A stretch of DNA of 64,000 bases from Rhodococcus sp. P-2 (GCF_016598535.1 NZ_CP066779.1:1-64000), one strand, 5' to 3'; positions 9,669 through 21,386 are shown, numbered from the stretch's first letter. Numbers and translations are program-made. Notes: generated by a model not told the origin, from the letters alone.

Positions 9669-10480
9669 TGCGACGTAATCCCGTGATGCGCTTTCCTGTA
9701 GTCATTGCCGCTGCAAGCGCCGCCGCGCTGCTTCTGGCTGGTTGTTCCAGTGATTCCGGTAGCTCGGACTCGCCGTCCAGTACCTCCAAGGCGAAGACGA
9801 CAACGGCTGCCATGCCGCCGCTCGACATGTCACAGTTCGACGCACTCCCGCCTGTCCCGACTCCGGCGTCGGCGACCGTCGACTGCTCGTACCCGAGCGC
9901 GGCGGGTGCAGCCAAAACCGTCAATCCGCCGAACTCCACGGGTGTGTCCACCGAGGGAACCGTCAACGTCGCGCTCACGACTACGGCCGGCCCGATCGGG
10001 ATGGAACTGAACCGCGCAGCAGCCCCCTGCACTGTCAACAGCATCGAGAGCCTGACCGAGCAGAAATTCTTCGACGACACCCCGTGCCATCGACTTTCGA
10101 CGATGCCAGGTCTGCAGATTCTCCAATGCGGCGACCCGTCGGGTAAGGGCACCGGTGGACCGGGGTACCAGTTTGCAAATGAGTACCCCACGACCACATA
10201 CGCTGGGAACGACCCGGCGCTGTCGCTGCCGGTCGTCTACCCCCGCGGCACTCTGGCGATGGCTCATTCGTCCGTACCTGACAGCAACGGCAGCCAGTTC
10301 TTCCTCGTCTACGAGGATTCGATGCTGCCGCCTGACTACACGGTTTTCGGAAAGATCGACGACGCCGGCCTGGCGACGATCGAGAAAATCGCAGCCGACG
10401 GCGACGACGGTGGCATGGGCGCAACCGGCGGCGGTGCACCCAACACCCCGATCACCATCGAGACTGCAGTAGTCGCCTGA
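9668..10480 (+). CDS. Cyclophilin-type peptidyl-prolyl isomerase, lipoprotein
   Basis: A 270-aa paralogue of the preceding gene. It begins with a lipoprotein signal peptide ending in the lipobox LLAGC (Cys26), then a Ser/Thr linker and a cyclophilin domain with FFLVYEDSMLPPDYTVFG. So the operon makes one transmembrane-anchored and one lipid-anchored isomerase from a tandem duplication. Both carry the same inserted Cys-containing segments (VDCSYPS, APCTVNS, TPCHRL, LQCGDPSG), suggesting conserved disulfides outside the cell. Confidence 0.9.
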   Translation: MRRNPVMRFPVVIAAASAAALLLAGCSSDSGSSDSPSSTSKAKTTTAAMPPLDMSQFDALPPVPTPASATVDCSYPSAAGAAKTVNPPNSTGVSTEGTVNVALTTTAGPIGMELNRAAAPCTVNSIESLTEQKFFDDTPCHRLSTMPGLQILQCGDPSGKGTGGPGYQFANEYPTTTYAGNDPALSLPVVYPRGTLAMAHSSVPDSNGSQFFLVYEDSMLPPDYTVFGKIDDAGLATIEKIAADGDDGGMGATGGGAPNTPITIETAVVA

Positions 10481-10484
10481 CCCA

Positions 10485-10528
10485 CTGTGCGCCTTTATTA
10501 ACCGCCCGCGGTTAATAAAGGCGCACAG
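10485..10528. terminator. 21-bp perfect inverted repeat between convergent genes
   Basis: Arms ctgtgcgcctttattaac.. and its exact complement, 21 bp each, are separated only by cc. It lies 5 bases after the cyclophilin operon and 3 bases before the end of rel on the opposite strand. It is best read as a bidirectional terminator, although no T-run follows on either strand. Confidence 0.65.
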
Positions 10529-10531
10529 CAG

Positions 10532-12943
10532 TTACGAAGCAGAGGTCACGCGGTAGACGTCGTAAACGCCTTCCACATTGCGAACCACATTCAGCACATG
10601 ACCCAGATGCTTCGGGTCGCCCATCTCGAAGGTGAACTTGCTGATTGCCACTCGGTCGCCGGACGTGGTGACCGAGGCGGACAGGATGTTCACCTTCTCG
10701 TCGGCCAACGCCTTGGTGACGTCGGAAAGCAACCGATGACGATCGAGCGCCTCGATCTGGATCGCGACCAGGAACACCGACGTCGCTGACGGTGCCCATT
10801 CGACGTCGATGATTCGCTCCGACTGATCGTGGAGCGAGTTGGCGTTGGTGCAGTCGGTACGGTGCACGCTGACCGCTCCGCCGCGCGTGACGAAGCCCAG
10901 AATCGAATCACCCGGAACCGGCGTGCAACACTTTGCCAGTTTGGCCACCGTGCCCGGCGCTCCGGGAACAAGAATTCCGGAGTCGCCCGTACTGCGGGTG
11001 CGTACCGGCATGGTCGACGGCGTCGAACGCTCGGCCAATTCCTCCTCGACGGCGCCGACGCCGCCCAGATGAGCAACGAGACGCTGCACGACGTGGTGCG
11101 CCGACACCTGGCTCTCGCCTACCGCCGTGTACAACGCCGAGACGTCGGGATAGCGAAGTTCGTGCGCGATCGTGCTCATCGATTCGGCATTCATCAACCG
11201 CTGCAACGGAAGTCCCACACGGCGGACTTCCTTCGCGATCTGATCCTTGCCGGACTCGAGCGCCTCTTCGCGGCGTTCCTTCGCGAACCACTGACGGATC
11301 TTCGCCTTGGCGCGCGGCGAGACGACGAACGTCTGCCAATCTCGGCTCGGCCCGGCGGTGGCAGCCTTCGACGTGAAGACCTCCACGACTTCGCCGTTCT
11401 CGAGAGTTCGTTCCAGTGCGACCAGTCGGCCGTTGACCCTGGCACCAATGCATCGGTGGCCGACCTCGGTATGCACCGCATACGCGAAATCAACGGGAGT
11501 CGATCCGGCAGGCAACGTGATGACGTCACCCTTCGGCGTGAAGACGAAGATCTCCTTGACGGCGAGGTCGTAACGCAACGATTCGAGGAACTCCCCCGGA
11601 TCGGCCGCTTCACGTTGCCAGTCGAGTAGCTGACGCATCCACGCCATGTCGTCGACCTCGGCGATGTCGCCGGCGTGCTTGCCCTTGGTCTCCTTGTACC
11701 GCCAGTGCGCGGCGATACCGAACTCCGCGGTCCGGTGCATGTCCTGGGTCCGGATCTGGACCTCAAGGGGCTTGCCTTCCGGTCCCACGACGGTGGTGTG
11801 CAGCGACTGGTAGACGCCGTAGCGCGGCTGCGCGATGTAGTCCTTGAAGCGTCCGGCCATCGGCTGCCACAGCGAGTGGACAACGCCGACCGCGGCGTAA
11901 CAGTCACGCACTTCTTCACACAGAATGCGCACGCCGACCAGATCGTGGATGTCGTCGAAATCGCGGCCCTTGACGATCATCTTCTGATAGATCGACCAGT
12001 AATGCTTGGGCCGGCCCTCGACGATGGCATTGATCCGCGAGGCGGACAGAGTCGAGTTGATCTCGGCGCGAACCTTGGCCAGATAGGTGTCTCGAGAAGG
12101 CGCGCGGTCAGCGACCAGTCGAACGATCTCGTCGTACTTCTTCGGGTGCAGGATTGCGAACGAGAGGTCCTCGAGTTCCCACTTGACGGTCGCCATTCCG
12201 AGCCGATGCGCAAGTGGCGCAATGACTTCGAGAGTCTCTCTGGCCTTACGTGCCTGCTTTTCGGGCGGAAGGAATCGCATCGTGCGCATGTTGTGCAGAC
12301 GATCCGCAACCTTGATCACGAGCACGCGTGGGTCCCGCGCCATCGCGATGATCATCTTGCGGATGGTTTCGCCCTCGGCTGCGGTGCCCAGAACGACCTT
12401 GTCGAGTTTGGTGACTCCGTCGACGAGGTGAGCGACCTCGTCACCGAAGTCCTTGGTCAACTCTTCGAGCGAATAACCGGTGTCCTCGACGGTGTCGTGC
12501 AGAAGGGCTGCGACGAGGGTGGTGGTGTCCATACCCAACTCGGCCAAAATGCTCGCGACGGCCAACGGATGCGTGATGTACGGATCGCCGGACTTGCGCC
12601 GCTGGCTCGAATGTCTGTCCTCGGCGACGTCGTACGCACGCTGGAGCAGCGCGAGGTCGGCCTTCGGATACAGCTCACGGTGGAGGCTGACCAACGGCTC
12701 GAGTACCGGGCGGATGGTGGCATTGCGCTGACCGGTGATGCGCCGCGCAAGCCGGGCACGCACCCTACGGGAGGCCGAAGCGGGCACGGCCAGATTCTGC
12801 CCACCCCGATTGCCGGGAGTTTGCGCTGATCCCGAAACGTCAGGAACCGCGGACTTCGATGGTGTCGTCTCCGGAGCGGGAACTGCACCCGTCTCCTGCG
12901 ACACTGCACCCGAGTTCTGTGATCGATCAAGATTCGACGTCAT
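10532..12943 (-). CDS. rel: Bifunctional (p)ppGpp synthetase/hydrolase Rel
   Basis: Makes and degrades the alarmone (p)ppGpp in the stringent response. The 803-aa protein has the full long-RSH layout: Ala/Pro-rich leader, HD hydrolase domain ([20 protein letters not shown]), synthetase domain ([18 protein letters not shown]), TGS domain ([15 protein letters not shown]), zinc-finger-like region (KCCTPVPGD) and C-terminal ACT domain. The ATG at 12943 has a ggagg ribosome site. It lies downstream of apt, the usual order in this order of bacteria. Confidence 0.97.
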   Translation of the reverse strand: MTSNLDRSQNSGAVSQETGAVPAPETTPSKSAVPDVSGSAQTPGNRGGQNLAVPASASRRVRARLARRITGQRNATIRPVLEPLVSLHRELYPKADLALLQRAYDVAEDRHSSQRRKSGDPYITHPLAVASILAELGMDTTTLVAALLHDTVEDTGYSLEELTKDFGDEVAHLVDGVTKLDKVVLGTAAEGETIRKMIIAMARDPRVLVIKVADRLHNMRTMRFLPPEKQARKARETLEVIAPLAHRLGMATVKWELEDLSFAILHPKKYDEIVRLVADRAPSRDTYLAKVRAEINSTLSASRINAIVEGRPKHYWSIYQKMIVKGRDFDDIHDLVGVRILCEEVRDCYAAVGVVHSLWQPMAGRFKDYIAQPRYGVYQSLHTTVVGPEGKPLEVQIRTQDMHRTAEFGIAAHWRYKETKGKHAGDIAEVDDMAWMRQLLDWQREAADPGEFLESLRYDLAVKEIFVFTPKGDVITLPAGSTPVDFAYAVHTEVGHRCIGARVNGRLVALERTLENGEVVEVFTSKAATAGPSRDWQTFVVSPRAKAKIRQWFAKERREEALESGKDQIAKEVRRVGLPLQRLMNAESMSTIAHELRYPDVSALYTAVGESQVSAHHVVQRLVAHLGGVGAVEEELAERSTPSTMPVRTRSTGDSGILVPGAPGTVAKLAKCCTPVPGDSILGFVTRGGAVSVHRTDCTNANSLHDQSERIIDVEWAPSATSVFLVAIQIEALDRHRLLSDVTKALADEKVNILSASVTTSGDRVAISKFTFEMGDPKHLGHVLNVVRNVEGVYDVYRVTSAS

Positions 12944-13041
12944 GTCGCCACCTCCTACCACCGAGTTGGATGAGGCAACCGCCCTGCATCGGGTAATTGC
13001 CCTGGAGGTCTAACTCGACCCCCAGGAGACAACTTTAATAC

Positions 13042-13620
13042 TCAGACCTTCACCAGGGATGTCAGTGGGTACTTCAAGAAGCGATCACGGCCGCGCAATT
13101 CCTCGATCTCGAGCACCACTGCGACGCCGACGACGTTAGCTCCACCCAACTCAACCAACTGTACAGCCGCCTCGAGTGTCCCTCCGGTAGCCAGAACGTC
13201 GTCGATCACCAGAACATTCCGTCCGGTGAGATCGAAGCCGTTTGCCGGGATCTCGAGTGTCGACGATCCGTACTCGAGGCTGTACGAACGAGACAGCACG
13301 GGCGGCGGCAGTTTGCCGACCTTCCGCACGGCAACTACTCCCGCGCCCATCTTCGCGGCCGCGCCGGCACCGAGCAGGAAACCGCGAGCATCGACGGCGG
13401 CGATCGTGTCGGCGTCCGGAGCGCAGGCGACAAGGGCGTCGAGCACGGCTCCGAATCCCTCGGCGTCGGCGAACACCGGAGTCAGATCGGCGAACCGAAC
13501 CCCGGGACCGGGAAAGTTGTCCGCCCAGCGGGTCAACCGAACAACGGCGTCTCCGGCAGCCCGGCGGATTGCGATCAATTCTTCAGTCGTGTGCAAGGCA
13601 ACACCGTTCGAGACGCTCAT
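13042..13620 (-). CDS. apt: Adenine phosphoribosyltransferase
   Basis: Salvages adenine to AMP using PRPP. The 192-aa protein carries the PRPP-binding motif VLVIDDVLATGGT near residues 123-135 and the usual N-terminal ITRWADNFPGPGVRF-like segment (here RLTRWADNFPGPGV). Its ATG overlaps the stop of the upstream lipoprotein gene by 4 bases (ATGA), which sets the start and implies translational coupling. Confidence 0.95.
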   Translation of the reverse strand: MSVSNGVALHTTEELIAIRRAAGDAVVRLTRWADNFPGPGVRFADLTPVFADAEGFGAVLDALVACAPDADTIAAVDARGFLLGAGAAAKMGAGVVAVRKVGKLPPPVLSRSYSLEYGSSTLEIPANGFDLTGRNVLVIDDVLATGGTLEAAVQLVELGGANVVGVAVVLEIEELRGRDRFLKYPLTSLVKV

Positions 13621-15347
13621 CTGCGTAGTACCCATCTGTCCATGTTCCAGCCGGTAGCGGCCCGAGTCGGATTGACCAACACTGCCGACATGCCTGGGGC
13701 TACAGCGACAGTTCGTAGTTGATTGAACAGTGGAATCGTAGGCACCTGGGTCCACAGGATGTTCTCCGCCTCCACCGAGAGTCCCAATTGCGCACTGGTG
13801 CTCGCATCCACGTTCAACTGATCGATGATCTGATCGATCCTTGCGTTTCCGTACGTTCCGAGGTTTGCGCCGTTGCCCGATCGCAATGCTCCACGCGCGT
13901 CGATCATGCTCGCTGTGCCGCCTGCACCGACTTTGCCTGCCATGCCGGAAAGCACAGCGTCGACTCCCCCGGACTGCAGACTCGCCGGATCGAAGCTGTC
14001 GCTACTCGCGTCCTCGATCGTGATTCCCGCCGGAGCACACGCGGCTTTCGCCTCGGAGACGATCTGCGCCCGCACCGGGTCCGGTGCGAGGTACCCGACC
14101 CGGACGGTCAACTGATCGAGGTCGGCTTCCGACAACGACGTCTTCGCGGCCTCGACGTCGGCATTGGCGTACCGATCACCGTCGACCGCGGCGGCGTCGC
14201 CGTAGACCAGTGAATCCGGCGCCATCAGTCGTGAATCAACCACGCCGGAACCCAGACCGGCCTGCGGCGCATTCTCCGTCTGTCCGAACTTCTCGAAAAG
14301 TGTTGTCCGCGGAACACAATGCGCGAAGGCACGGCGCGCGGCCTCGTCCCCCAGCGCGCCCGAAGTCGCGAGAACGAACTGCTCGATCGACCGCGACGGA
14401 ATCTGCTGGACATCGAACCCGGACGGAGTGCCGAGTTCGCCTGCCGACCCGGAAGCGACGTCGACGACCTCGATCGAGTTCTTGTCGAGGTCCTCGGTCA
14501 GATTCACACCACGTGGCCAGACGACGATGCGATCGGTCGCCGGCTTGTTACCCCACCACCGCTCGTTCGCGACCAGCACCAGACCGTCATCGGCACTGTA
14601 CGAGTCGATTCGATACGGACCAGCGGAAGGCAGTACGGAGGTGTCCACTTGCCCGGGAGTCAGGTTCCACCCGGTGTTCCAGAAGTCCGCGATCTTCGAC
14701 AACGCTTCGGTGTCACCGGCATTCACCGCACTCACGACGTCGCCGACGCCGGCGCGCTGCGTCACGATGTGTGAAGGCATCAATGCAGTCGCACCGAACA
14801 AAGATCGCCAATCGGTGAACGACCGCCCGGGTTTGAAGAAGACAGTCGCGTCCTTCGACCCGCTCTGGCAGTCGATCCGGTCGATGTCCGCATATCCGAG
14901 ATTGTTCGCCGTGTCGAACATGGGCTTCACGACCCCATCGACGTCTTTGGTGAACTTGCCACTCGACGCCGCCCAGGTGAGGACCAGATCGTCACAGGAC
15001 ATCGGAATTCCGTCGGAGTACACGGACGCCGGATTGAGCTTGTACGAGACCGTGAGGACGTCACCGGGCAACTCCGACGCCGTTCCGATGTCGGTGTCCG
15101 ACACCGGTGCCCCGGCCGGGCCCGTGAACGTGAAGCCGGGAAGCACCCGGCCGAACGCGGCCATCGCCCCGGACACCGATCCGGCTGTCGTCTTGGCGTT
15201 GTACGTGGAGATGGAGTTGTCGATGGCGTATCCGATGGAGGGAACCTGCTCGGAGCTTTCCGAGCAGGCCGCCAACGAACCCGCAGCCACCGCAGTGGCT
15301 GCAACGAACGTCATCGATCGAACCAGTGTGCGTGTCCTTGGGAGCAT
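13617..15347 (-). CDS. Peptide-type ABC solute-binding lipoprotein (family 5)
   Basis: A 576-aa lipoprotein with signal peptide and lipobox SLAAC (Cys28), followed by a long extracytoplasmic binding domain of the oligopeptide/dipeptide type (bacterial extracellular solute-binding family 5). No permease or ATPase is linked; instead it sits between secF and apt, in the place occupied by a conserved lipoprotein in mycobacteria. Its ligand, and whether it works with a transporter at all, are unknown. Confidence 0.85.
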   Translation of the reverse strand: MLPRTRTLVRSMTFVAATAVAAGSLAACSESSEQVPSIGYAIDNSISTYNAKTTAGSVSGAMAAFGRVLPGFTFTGPAGAPVSDTDIGTASELPGDVLTVSYKLNPASVYSDGIPMSCDDLVLTWAASSGKFTKDVDGVVKPMFDTANNLGYADIDRIDCQSGSKDATVFFKPGRSFTDWRSLFGATALMPSHIVTQRAGVGDVVSAVNAGDTEALSKIADFWNTGWNLTPGQVDTSVLPSAGPYRIDSYSADDGLVLVANERWWGNKPATDRIVVWPRGVNLTEDLDKNSIEVVDVASGSAGELGTPSGFDVQQIPSRSIEQFVLATSGALGDEAARRAFAHCVPRTTLFEKFGQTENAPQAGLGSGVVDSRLMAPDSLVYGDAAAVDGDRYANADVEAAKTSLSEADLDQLTVRVGYLAPDPVRAQIVSEAKAACAPAGITIEDASSDSFDPASLQSGGVDAVLSGMAGKVGAGGTASMIDARGALRSGNGANLGTYGNARIDQIIDQLNVDASTSAQLGLSVEAENILWTQVPTIPLFNQLRTVAVAPGMSAVLVNPTRAATGWNMDRWVLRR

Positions 15348-15349
15348 GT

Positions 15350-16573
15350 TCAGTGCCCCTTCTTGTTTCGCTTTCCGGTCGGCCGCGCACCCGGCTGCGG
15401 AGCAACCGGCGCACGACGTGCAACTGGTGCGCCGACGGCAACCGCCTGCGTACCCTTCTCGGCCAGCGTAGCCCGGCGAGCGAGCACCTTACGAGTGTGT
15501 GCGGCGACGGGTCCCCAGCGTTCCTTCATCGACACCAGGAGCGGCGTCGCGAAGAAGATCGAGGAGTACGCACCGACGATGATGCCGACGAGCTGAACGA
15601 GCGCAAGGTCCTTGAGCGTGCCGACGCCGAGCATCCATACCGCGACAACCATCAGCGCGATCACCGGAAGCACACTGATGACGGTCGTGTTGATCGATCG
15701 CATCAAGGTCTGATTCACCGCGAGGTTGGCCTGCTCGCCGTACGTACGACGCGTCAGATGCAGAACACCGCGGGTGTTCTCTTCGACCTTGTCGAACACC
15801 ACCACTGTGTCGTACAGCGAGAAGCCGAGAATGGTGAGCAAACCGATCACCGTCGCGGGCGTCACCTCGAAACCGACAAGCGAATAGACGCCGGCAGTGA
15901 CGATGATGTCGAAGAACAACGCGACGATGGCTGCTACCGCCATGTCGCGCTCGAAGCGGATGGCGATGTAGATACTCACGATCACCAGGAACACAATCAG
16001 CGCGATCAGCGCCTTCTTGGTGATCTGGCCGCCCCAGGTTTCACTCACGTCCGCGAAACTGATGGCTTGCGCCGACGGGTTCCCGTTCTTGTCCTTGGGC
16101 TGGAACTCGTCGAAGAGAGCAGACTGAAGATCGTTGATCTGCGTCGCGTTCAACGTCTCCGACCGGATCTGCACGGTGGCGCTGGCACCCGAGCCGACCG
16201 TCTGCACGCTGACGGGCTCGAAGCCGAGTGTGTCGGAGTACACGGTTTCCACCGCCGACGTCTCGACTCCACCCTCGGCCGGGAACTGAATGCGCGATCC
16301 GCCTTCGAAGTCGATACCGAAGGTGAAGCCGCGCAAAATGATGCTCAGCAACGCGATCGCGACCAGAGCGCCGGTCAGTCCGTAGTAGAAGCGACGCTTG
16401 CCGACGACCTCGAACGCACCCGTTCCGGTGTACAGACGCGAGAGCCAGCTGTGCTTGGGCATCGCGCCCTGGTCGACGCCGGAGTCGGTGATCTCCGATC
16501 GGGCTGCGGCATCGGAGGACGCGGCCGAGGAACTGTTGTCGGACCCCATCGGGGAGTTGTTGGACTCGCTCAT
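15350..16573 (-). CDS. secF: Protein translocase subunit SecF
   Basis: With SecD it forms the proton-driven complex that pulls exported proteins through SecYEG. The 407-aa protein has a Ser/Asn-rich cytoplasmic leader, a first helix followed by [14 protein letters not shown], a small periplasmic domain and five further helices with the SecF signature region ([15 protein letters not shown]). The C-terminal tail is basic. It overlaps secD by 4 bases. Confidence 0.96.
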   Translation of the reverse strand: MSESNNSPMGSDNSSSAASSDAAARSEITDSGVDQGAMPKHSWLSRLYTGTGAFEVVGKRRFYYGLTGALVAIALLSIILRGFTFGIDFEGGSRIQFPAEGGVETSAVETVYSDTLGFEPVSVQTVGSGASATVQIRSETLNATQINDLQSALFDEFQPKDKNGNPSAQAISFADVSETWGGQITKKALIALIVFLVIVSIYIAIRFERDMAVAAIVALFFDIIVTAGVYSLVGFEVTPATVIGLLTILGFSLYDTVVVFDKVEENTRGVLHLTRRTYGEQANLAVNQTLMRSINTTVISVLPVIALMVVAVWMLGVGTLKDLALVQLVGIIVGAYSSIFFATPLLVSMKERWGPVAAHTRKVLARRATLAEKGTQAVAVGAPVARRAPVAPQPGARPTGKRNKKGH

Positions 16574-18291
16574 GCTCGTGTCTCCTTAGCCGACGCAGCG
16601 GCGGCAACCTTACGTTCGCGGGCAACCTCTTGCACTGCGCCGAGACCGTTGACGCTGGGCTTGGACCAGAACGCCGAACGGGACGCCATGCTGACCAGTG
16701 GCCACGTCACGAGGAACACGACAATCACGTCGAGGATGGTGGTAAGACCCAAGGTGAAGGCGAATCCTCGCACCTGTCCGACCGCCAGTACGTACAGAAC
16801 TGCAGCGGCGATGAAGCTCACCGCGTTGCCCGAAAGAATGGTTCGGCGCGCTCGCGCCCAACCGCGTGGCACCGCCGAGCGGAAGCTACGTCCCTCACGC
16901 ATTTCGTCCTTGATGCGTTCGAAGAACACGACGAAGGAGTCGGCGGTCATACCGATACCGATGATCAGACCGGCCATGCCGGCCAAGTCGAGTGTGAAGC
17001 CTATGTATCTGCCGAGCAGAACCATGATCGCGTAGACCATGACTCCGGAGAGAATCAGCGACAACGCCGTCAGAACGCCGAGCATGCGGTAGTAGACGAG
17101 GCAGTACAGCAGCACGAGTACGAGACCGACTGCTCCGGCGATCAATGCCGCCTGCAGTGAGGCCAGGCCGAGCGTGGCCGAGACCGTCTCGGCTTCCGAG
17201 GCGGCGAACGAGAGCGGAAGCGAACCGTACTTCAGTGTATTGGCCAGCTCCTTGGCGCTTTCTGCAGTGAAGCTGCCGGTGATCGAAGTGGCGCTACCCG
17301 CAGGCGTTGCGCCTTGAATCGTGGGAGCGCTGACGACCTTCGAGTCGAGCGTGAACGCTGCCTGCTTGCCGATGTTGGCTGAGGTGAACTCGGCCCAGGT
17401 GTTGCTGCCGGTCGTCTTGAACGAGAGGCTGATCTCGTGGCGCGACTGCTGTGAGTTGAAGACCGACGACGCGTCGGCAATCTCCTGGCCGTCGATGATC
17501 GAGGGACCCAGAAGGTAGATGTTCAGTCCGTCTTGCGAGCACGCGACCAGCGGCAGGGTCGGGTCGTCGTTGCCACGAAGTGGATCTGCAACCGAGCAGT
17601 CGAGGTTGGCCAGTGCCTGCTGCTGCACGGTTTGGTCGGTGCTCTGTCGAAGGGCGCGCGCTGCGGCGATTTCCGCTGCGGCTGCGTCGCCTTCGTCGGT
17701 GCCGTCGCTCGGCGCGTCTCCGGTGGGAGCCGGCGTTGTCGTCTCCGGCGCCGGGGTGGCCTCCGGGGTAGTCGGGTCCTGAGCCAGGAACGGACGGTTC
17801 TGCGGAGTCTGGGTCCCGTCAGCGGGCGCTTCGGGAGCCGGAGCATCGGTGGCCGGAGTTTCGGCCGCCGGCGCCTCGGGCGTAGCTGTCCGATTCGCGT
17901 CACGGGTGGCGACATCGATCGAACCCGTCACCGGGCGGATGTACAGACGCGCGGTCTGGCCGAGCGAGCGAGCCTGCGCACTGTCGTCGCCGGGAACGGT
18001 GATGACGAGGTTGTCACCGTCGACGACGACCTCGGAGCCGGAAACGCCGAGACCGTTGACGCGGGTCTCGATGATTTCCTGAGCCTGCTTCAGACTGTCC
18101 TGACTGGGAGCGCTGCCGTCCGGGGTACGAGCGGTCAACGTGACGCGCGTTCCACCCTGCAGGTCGATACCGAGCTTCGGCGTAGTCGACTTGTCGCCAG
18201 TGAAGAACACCAGGGCATACAGTGCCACCACCAGGACCCCGAAAAGGGCCAGGTAGCGGACCGGATGCACCGTTCCGGTGGAAGGTGCCAC
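16570..18291 (-). CDS. secD: Protein translocase subunit SecD
   Basis: The larger partner of SecF. The 573-aa protein has a first helix, [13 protein letters not shown] motif, P1 periplasmic head and a six-helix C-terminal half ending before a short basic tail. An Ala/Pro/Glu/Thr-rich insertion of about 70 residues (around 125-200) interrupts the head domain, as in other Corynebacteriales SecD proteins. The start is GTG at 18291 behind ctgaggag. Confidence 0.96.
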   Translation of the reverse strand: MAPSTGTVHPVRYLALFGVLVVALYALVFFTGDKSTTPKLGIDLQGGTRVTLTARTPDGSAPSQDSLKQAQEIIETRVNGLGVSGSEVVVDGDNLVITVPGDDSAQARSLGQTARLYIRPVTGSIDVATRDANRTATPEAPAAETPATDAPAPEAPADGTQTPQNRPFLAQDPTTPEATPAPETTTPAPTGDAPSDGTDEGDAAAAEIAAARALRQSTDQTVQQQALANLDCSVADPLRGNDDPTLPLVACSQDGLNIYLLGPSIIDGQEIADASSVFNSQQSRHEISLSFKTTGSNTWAEFTSANIGKQAAFTLDSKVVSAPTIQGATPAGSATSITGSFTAESAKELANTLKYGSLPLSFAASEAETVSATLGLASLQAALIAGAVGLVLVLLYCLVYYRMLGVLTALSLILSGVMVYAIMVLLGRYIGFTLDLAGMAGLIIGIGMTADSFVVFFERIKDEMREGRSFRSAVPRGWARARRTILSGNAVSFIAAAVLYVLAVGQVRGFAFTLGLTTILDVIVVFLVTWPLVSMASRSAFWSKPSVNGLGAVQEVARERKVAAAASAKETRA

Positions 18292-18528
18292 GATCTTTAA
18301 GTCTCCTCAGTAGGTGCAGAGCTTCAGTAAATGCAGGGCTCGGGCGGTCGACAACCACCCGAGCTGCGGTGTTCGAACTGCAACGATTGATCAACGGGAT
18401 GAACTGAGCTGCTGGTCAAAGAACGGCTCTGACGAAAGAACCATTCTCACGAAAGAACTACCACGGACAAACTGATCTGGACGTGTGTCCGAGTTCACAA
18501 CTCTAGAACACGTACCAGGTCGACGAAG

Positions 18529-18876
18529 TCAGGACTCCTTGGTGAGCCGGATTTCGGTGTCGGCAGCAGACTCTTCGATCTCCGAAATCGAGTCGTCGTC
18601 GTACTCGTCGGTCTCGGCCGTCTCGACCACGCGCTCACGGATGACCAGACGCGACCAGGTGGTGATGACGCCGTCGGCGATCTCGAGGTCCACGGTGTCG
18701 TCGTCCAGAGAAGCAATCGTGGCATAGAGCCCGGCCGTGGTCTGCACTCGATCGCCGACCTGCAGCGAGTCCTGCATCTCGGAAGTGGCAGCCAAAGCCT
18801 TCTTCTGCTTGCGCATGCCCAGGAACATGGGCACCAGCAGTGCGAGGATCAAGAGTGGGAAAAGCAAACTCGACAT
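18529..18876 (-). CDS. yajC: Preprotein translocase accessory subunit YajC
   Basis: A 115-aa single-pass membrane protein: N-terminal helix (residues 3-20), then the conserved RKQKKALA and QVGDRVQTTAGLYATI segments, and an acidic C-terminal extension longer than in enterobacteria. It binds SecDF. A 237-base spacer separates it from secD; I see no further gene in that spacer. Confidence 0.94.
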   Translation of the reverse strand: MSSLLFPLLILALLVPMFLGMRKQKKALAATSEMQDSLQVGDRVQTTAGLYATIASLDDDTVDLEIADGVITTWSRLVIRERVVETAETDEYDDDSISEIEESAADTEIRLTKES

Positions 18877-19014
18877 GTGTTGATCAACCTCGGTTGTGTT
18901 GCACGTTTTACGCCGCGATGGTCCCGGATGGACCTACGCAATACACCAGTGTGCCATTAGTTGCTGAGGATTCCTGACAGATCGGCCGTTCAAGTAGGCC
19001 TTTCCAGTCGAAAT

Positions 19015-20112
19015 TCACTCTCCGTTCGGATCGAACAACGTGGCCTGCGGTTCGTTGACACGAACCTCGATACCGCCCGCTGCGGCATCCGGCGGCGGTG
19101 TCATTCCGAGTTGTGTCCAGGCAGCGGCGGTAGCCACACGTCCTCGCGGCGTCCGGGCGATCATCCCGGCACGGACCAGGAACGGCTCGCACACTTCTTC
19201 CACCGTCGACGGTTCCTCGCCGACGGCCACCGCAAGCGTCGACACGCCGACAGGCCCGCCGCCGAACGACCGCACCAACGCACTCAGAACGGATCGGTCG
19301 AGACGGTCCAAGCCCAACTGGTCCACGTCGTAGACGGCCAAGGCTGCCTGAGCGACGTCCATGGTGACGATTCCGTCGGCGCGGACCTCGGCGAAGTCAC
19401 GAACCCGGCGCAGCAAGCGGTTCGCGATACGCGGCGTCCCGCGCGAGCGTCGCGCGATTTCGGCCCCGGCGTCAACTTCGAGATTGACGCCCAGAATTCC
19501 GGCCGACCTCATCAGAATCTGTTGCAGCTCTTCGGGTTCGTAGAAATCCATGTGCGCGGTGAATCCGAAACGATCGCGCAACGGACCGGTCAGCGCACCG
19601 GATCGGGTAGTCGCACCGACCAGCGTGAACGGTGCAACCTCCAGTGGAATCGACGTGGCGCCCGGCCCCTTGCCGACGACGACGTCGACACGGAAGTCCT
19701 CCATCGCCAGGTACAACATCTCCTCCGCCGGACGCGCGATGCGGTGAATCTCGTCGATGAACAACACGTCGCCTTCGACGAGATTGCTCAGCATCGCGGC
19801 CAAGTCTCCAGCGCGTTCGAGTGCGGGCCCGGACGTCAGCCGCAGTGAAGAGCCCAACTCCCCCGCGATGATCATCGCCATCGACGTCTTACCCAGCCCG
19901 GGCGGACCGGACATCAGGATGTGATCAGGCGTGCTGCCACGAAGTTTTGCACCGGTGAGCACCAGCTGCAATTGCTCGCGAACACGAGGTTGCCCGATGA
20001 AGTCGTCGAGACTCTTGGGACGCAAACTCGCTTCGACGTCGCCGTCCCCTGCCACCAATTCGGCGGAGACCTGCGACTCGTCCTCGAAATCGTCGATCGG
20101 GTCGAAGTTCAT
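19015..20112 (-). CDS. ruvB: Holliday junction branch migration helicase RuvB
   Basis: The hexameric AAA+ motor that drives branch migration of Holliday junctions with RuvA. The 365-aa protein has Walker [12 protein letters not shown] near residues 69-79, Walker [10 protein letters not shown], sensor region [16 protein letters not shown] and the C-terminal winged helix ([18 protein letters not shown]). It is the last gene of the ruvC-ruvA-ruvB chain and overlaps ruvA by 4 bases. Confidence 0.98.
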   Translation of the reverse strand: MNFDPIDDFEDESQVSAELVAGDGDVEASLRPKSLDDFIGQPRVREQLQLVLTGAKLRGSTPDHILMSGPPGLGKTSMAMIIAGELGSSLRLTSGPALERAGDLAAMLSNLVEGDVLFIDEIHRIARPAEEMLYLAMEDFRVDVVVGKGPGATSIPLEVAPFTLVGATTRSGALTGPLRDRFGFTAHMDFYEPEELQQILMRSAGILGVNLEVDAGAEIARRSRGTPRIANRLLRRVRDFAEVRADGIVTMDVAQAALAVYDVDQLGLDRLDRSVLSALVRSFGGGPVGVSTLAVAVGEEPSTVEEVCEPFLVRAGMIARTPRGRVATAAAWTQLGMTPPPDAAAGGIEVRVNEPQATLFDPNGE

Positions 20113-20708
20113 CGAGTCTTACCGAGCAACGACAGTGCAGAACGCAGCGCGACCGACGTGGTGGCCTCGGGTGATTCCGCCAGAACCGAGTCCGTGGCCT
20201 GCTCGGCCTGCTTGATCGGGAAGCCCAGACCTTCCAGAGCCTCGACGATCTGATCGCGGATCGAACTGCCGGCGACCACACCGGAAGCCGCGCCGGCCGT
20301 CGTCGCGACCGCGTCGACCTTGTCGCGCAGTTCGACGACCATGCGCTCAGCGCCGCGTTTTCCGATACCGGGGACCCTCGTCAACGCCGTCAGGTTGCCT
20401 TCCGAAAGTGCCCGCCGCAATGCGTCGGGTTCGAGAACTGCGAGAGTTGCCATCGCCAGGCGCGGCCCGACACCCGAGACCGTTTGCAAAAGGCTGAACA
20501 GATCCTTCGACTCGGTATCGGAAAAGCCGTACAACGTCATCGAGTCTTCGCGAACGATCATCGTCGTGAACAGTCGTGCTTCGCTTCCCCGATGCAGCGC
20601 ACCGAGGGTCACCGGGGTGGCATTGACCCGATAGCCGACGCCCGACGCTTCGATGACCGCATGGTCGAGCGCAATATCGAGTACCTCGCCGCGTACCGAC
20701 GCGATCAT
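20109..20708 (-). CDS. ruvA: Holliday junction DNA-binding protein RuvA
   Basis: The tetrameric junction-binding partner of RuvB. The 199-aa protein has the N-terminal OB fold, tandem helix-hairpin-helix motifs ([29 protein letters not shown]) and the C-terminal RuvB-binding domain after a flexible linker. It overlaps ruvC and ruvB by 4 bases each. Confidence 0.97.
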   Translation of the reverse strand: MIASVRGEVLDIALDHAVIEASGVGYRVNATPVTLGALHRGSEARLFTTMIVREDSMTLYGFSDTESKDLFSLLQTVSGVGPRLAMATLAVLEPDALRRALSEGNLTALTRVPGIGKRGAERMVVELRDKVDAVATTAGAASGVVAGSSIRDQIVEALEGLGFPIKQAEQATDSVLAESPEATTSVALRSALSLLGKTR

Positions 20709-21274
20709 CGTGAACCTGCCTTCTTCGTCTCGGCCAATTTTGCCTGATACTTACGCATTTGTTCAGCGGCCATCGCCTCGGCGCGGGCCATTCTCTCGAT
20801 CATGGGAGCTCGCCAGCAGTGACAGATCGCCAGCGCCAGCGCGTCGGCGGCATCAGCAGGTTTCGGCGCAGTCTTCAAATTCAGGATTCGAGTCACCATC
20901 GCGGTGACCTGCGCCTTGTCTGCGTTACCGCTACCGGTGACGGCAGCCTTCACCTCACTGGGCGTGTGGAAACACACCGGGATTCCGCGCCTGGCTGCCG
21001 CGAGTGCCACAACACCGCCCGCTTGCGCCGTTCCCATCGCGGTACTGACGTTGTGCTGCGCGAACACTCGCTCGATCGCAACCACCTCGGGCTTGTACTG
21101 CTCGATCCACAGTTCGGCCGCATCGGAAATCCGCAGGAGCCGAGAACCGAGGTCCATCTCTGCCGGGGTCCGCACCACGTCGACTGCAATCGGGCGCACT
21201 TTCCTGCCGTTGCTCCCGTCGACCACGCCCAACCCGCAGCGAGTCAGCCCTGGGTCCACTCCGAGCACGCGCAC
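20705..21274 (-). CDS. ruvC: Holliday junction resolvase RuvC
   Basis: The endonuclease that cuts Holliday junctions. The 189-aa protein has the catalytic acids in [12 protein letters not shown] (Asp6), AIERVFAQ and [12 protein letters not shown]. An in-frame ATG lies six codons upstream, but the GTG at 21274 gives the standard N-terminus and has a gagagg ribosome site nine bases before it. Confidence 0.95.
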   Translation of the reverse strand: MRVLGVDPGLTRCGLGVVDGSNGRKVRPIAVDVVRTPAEMDLGSRLLRISDAAELWIEQYKPEVVAIERVFAQHNVSTAMGTAQAGGVVALAAARRGIPVCFHTPSEVKAAVTGSGNADKAQVTAMVTRILNLKTAPKPADAADALALAICHCWRAPMIERMARAEAMAAEQMRKYQAKLAETKKAGSR

Positions 21275-21350
21275 TTTGTCACACCTCTCCATACCGAACA
21301 GCTGTTCGATAGCTTAGCGGTGTGCGGTACTACTACCCCGCATCAACACG

Positions 21351-21386
21351 CAACCCGGCCCAGACGCGGACGTCCGGGCCGGGTTG
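21351..21386 (-). terminator. Terminator after yebC
   Basis: An 11-bp perfect inverted repeat (caacccggccc / gggccgggttg) with a 14-base loop lies 14 bases past the yebC stop on the minus strand. No strong T-run follows. Confidence 0.55.

Noticed and set aside
15326-17035. A 569-codon open frame on the plus strand opposite secF and secD, and similar long antisense frames (for example opposite thrS at 38693-39922)
   Set aside because: High-GC codon bias keeps antisense frames open; the opposite strand holds clear secD/secF/thrS motifs, and the antisense products are Arg/His-rich with no domain.
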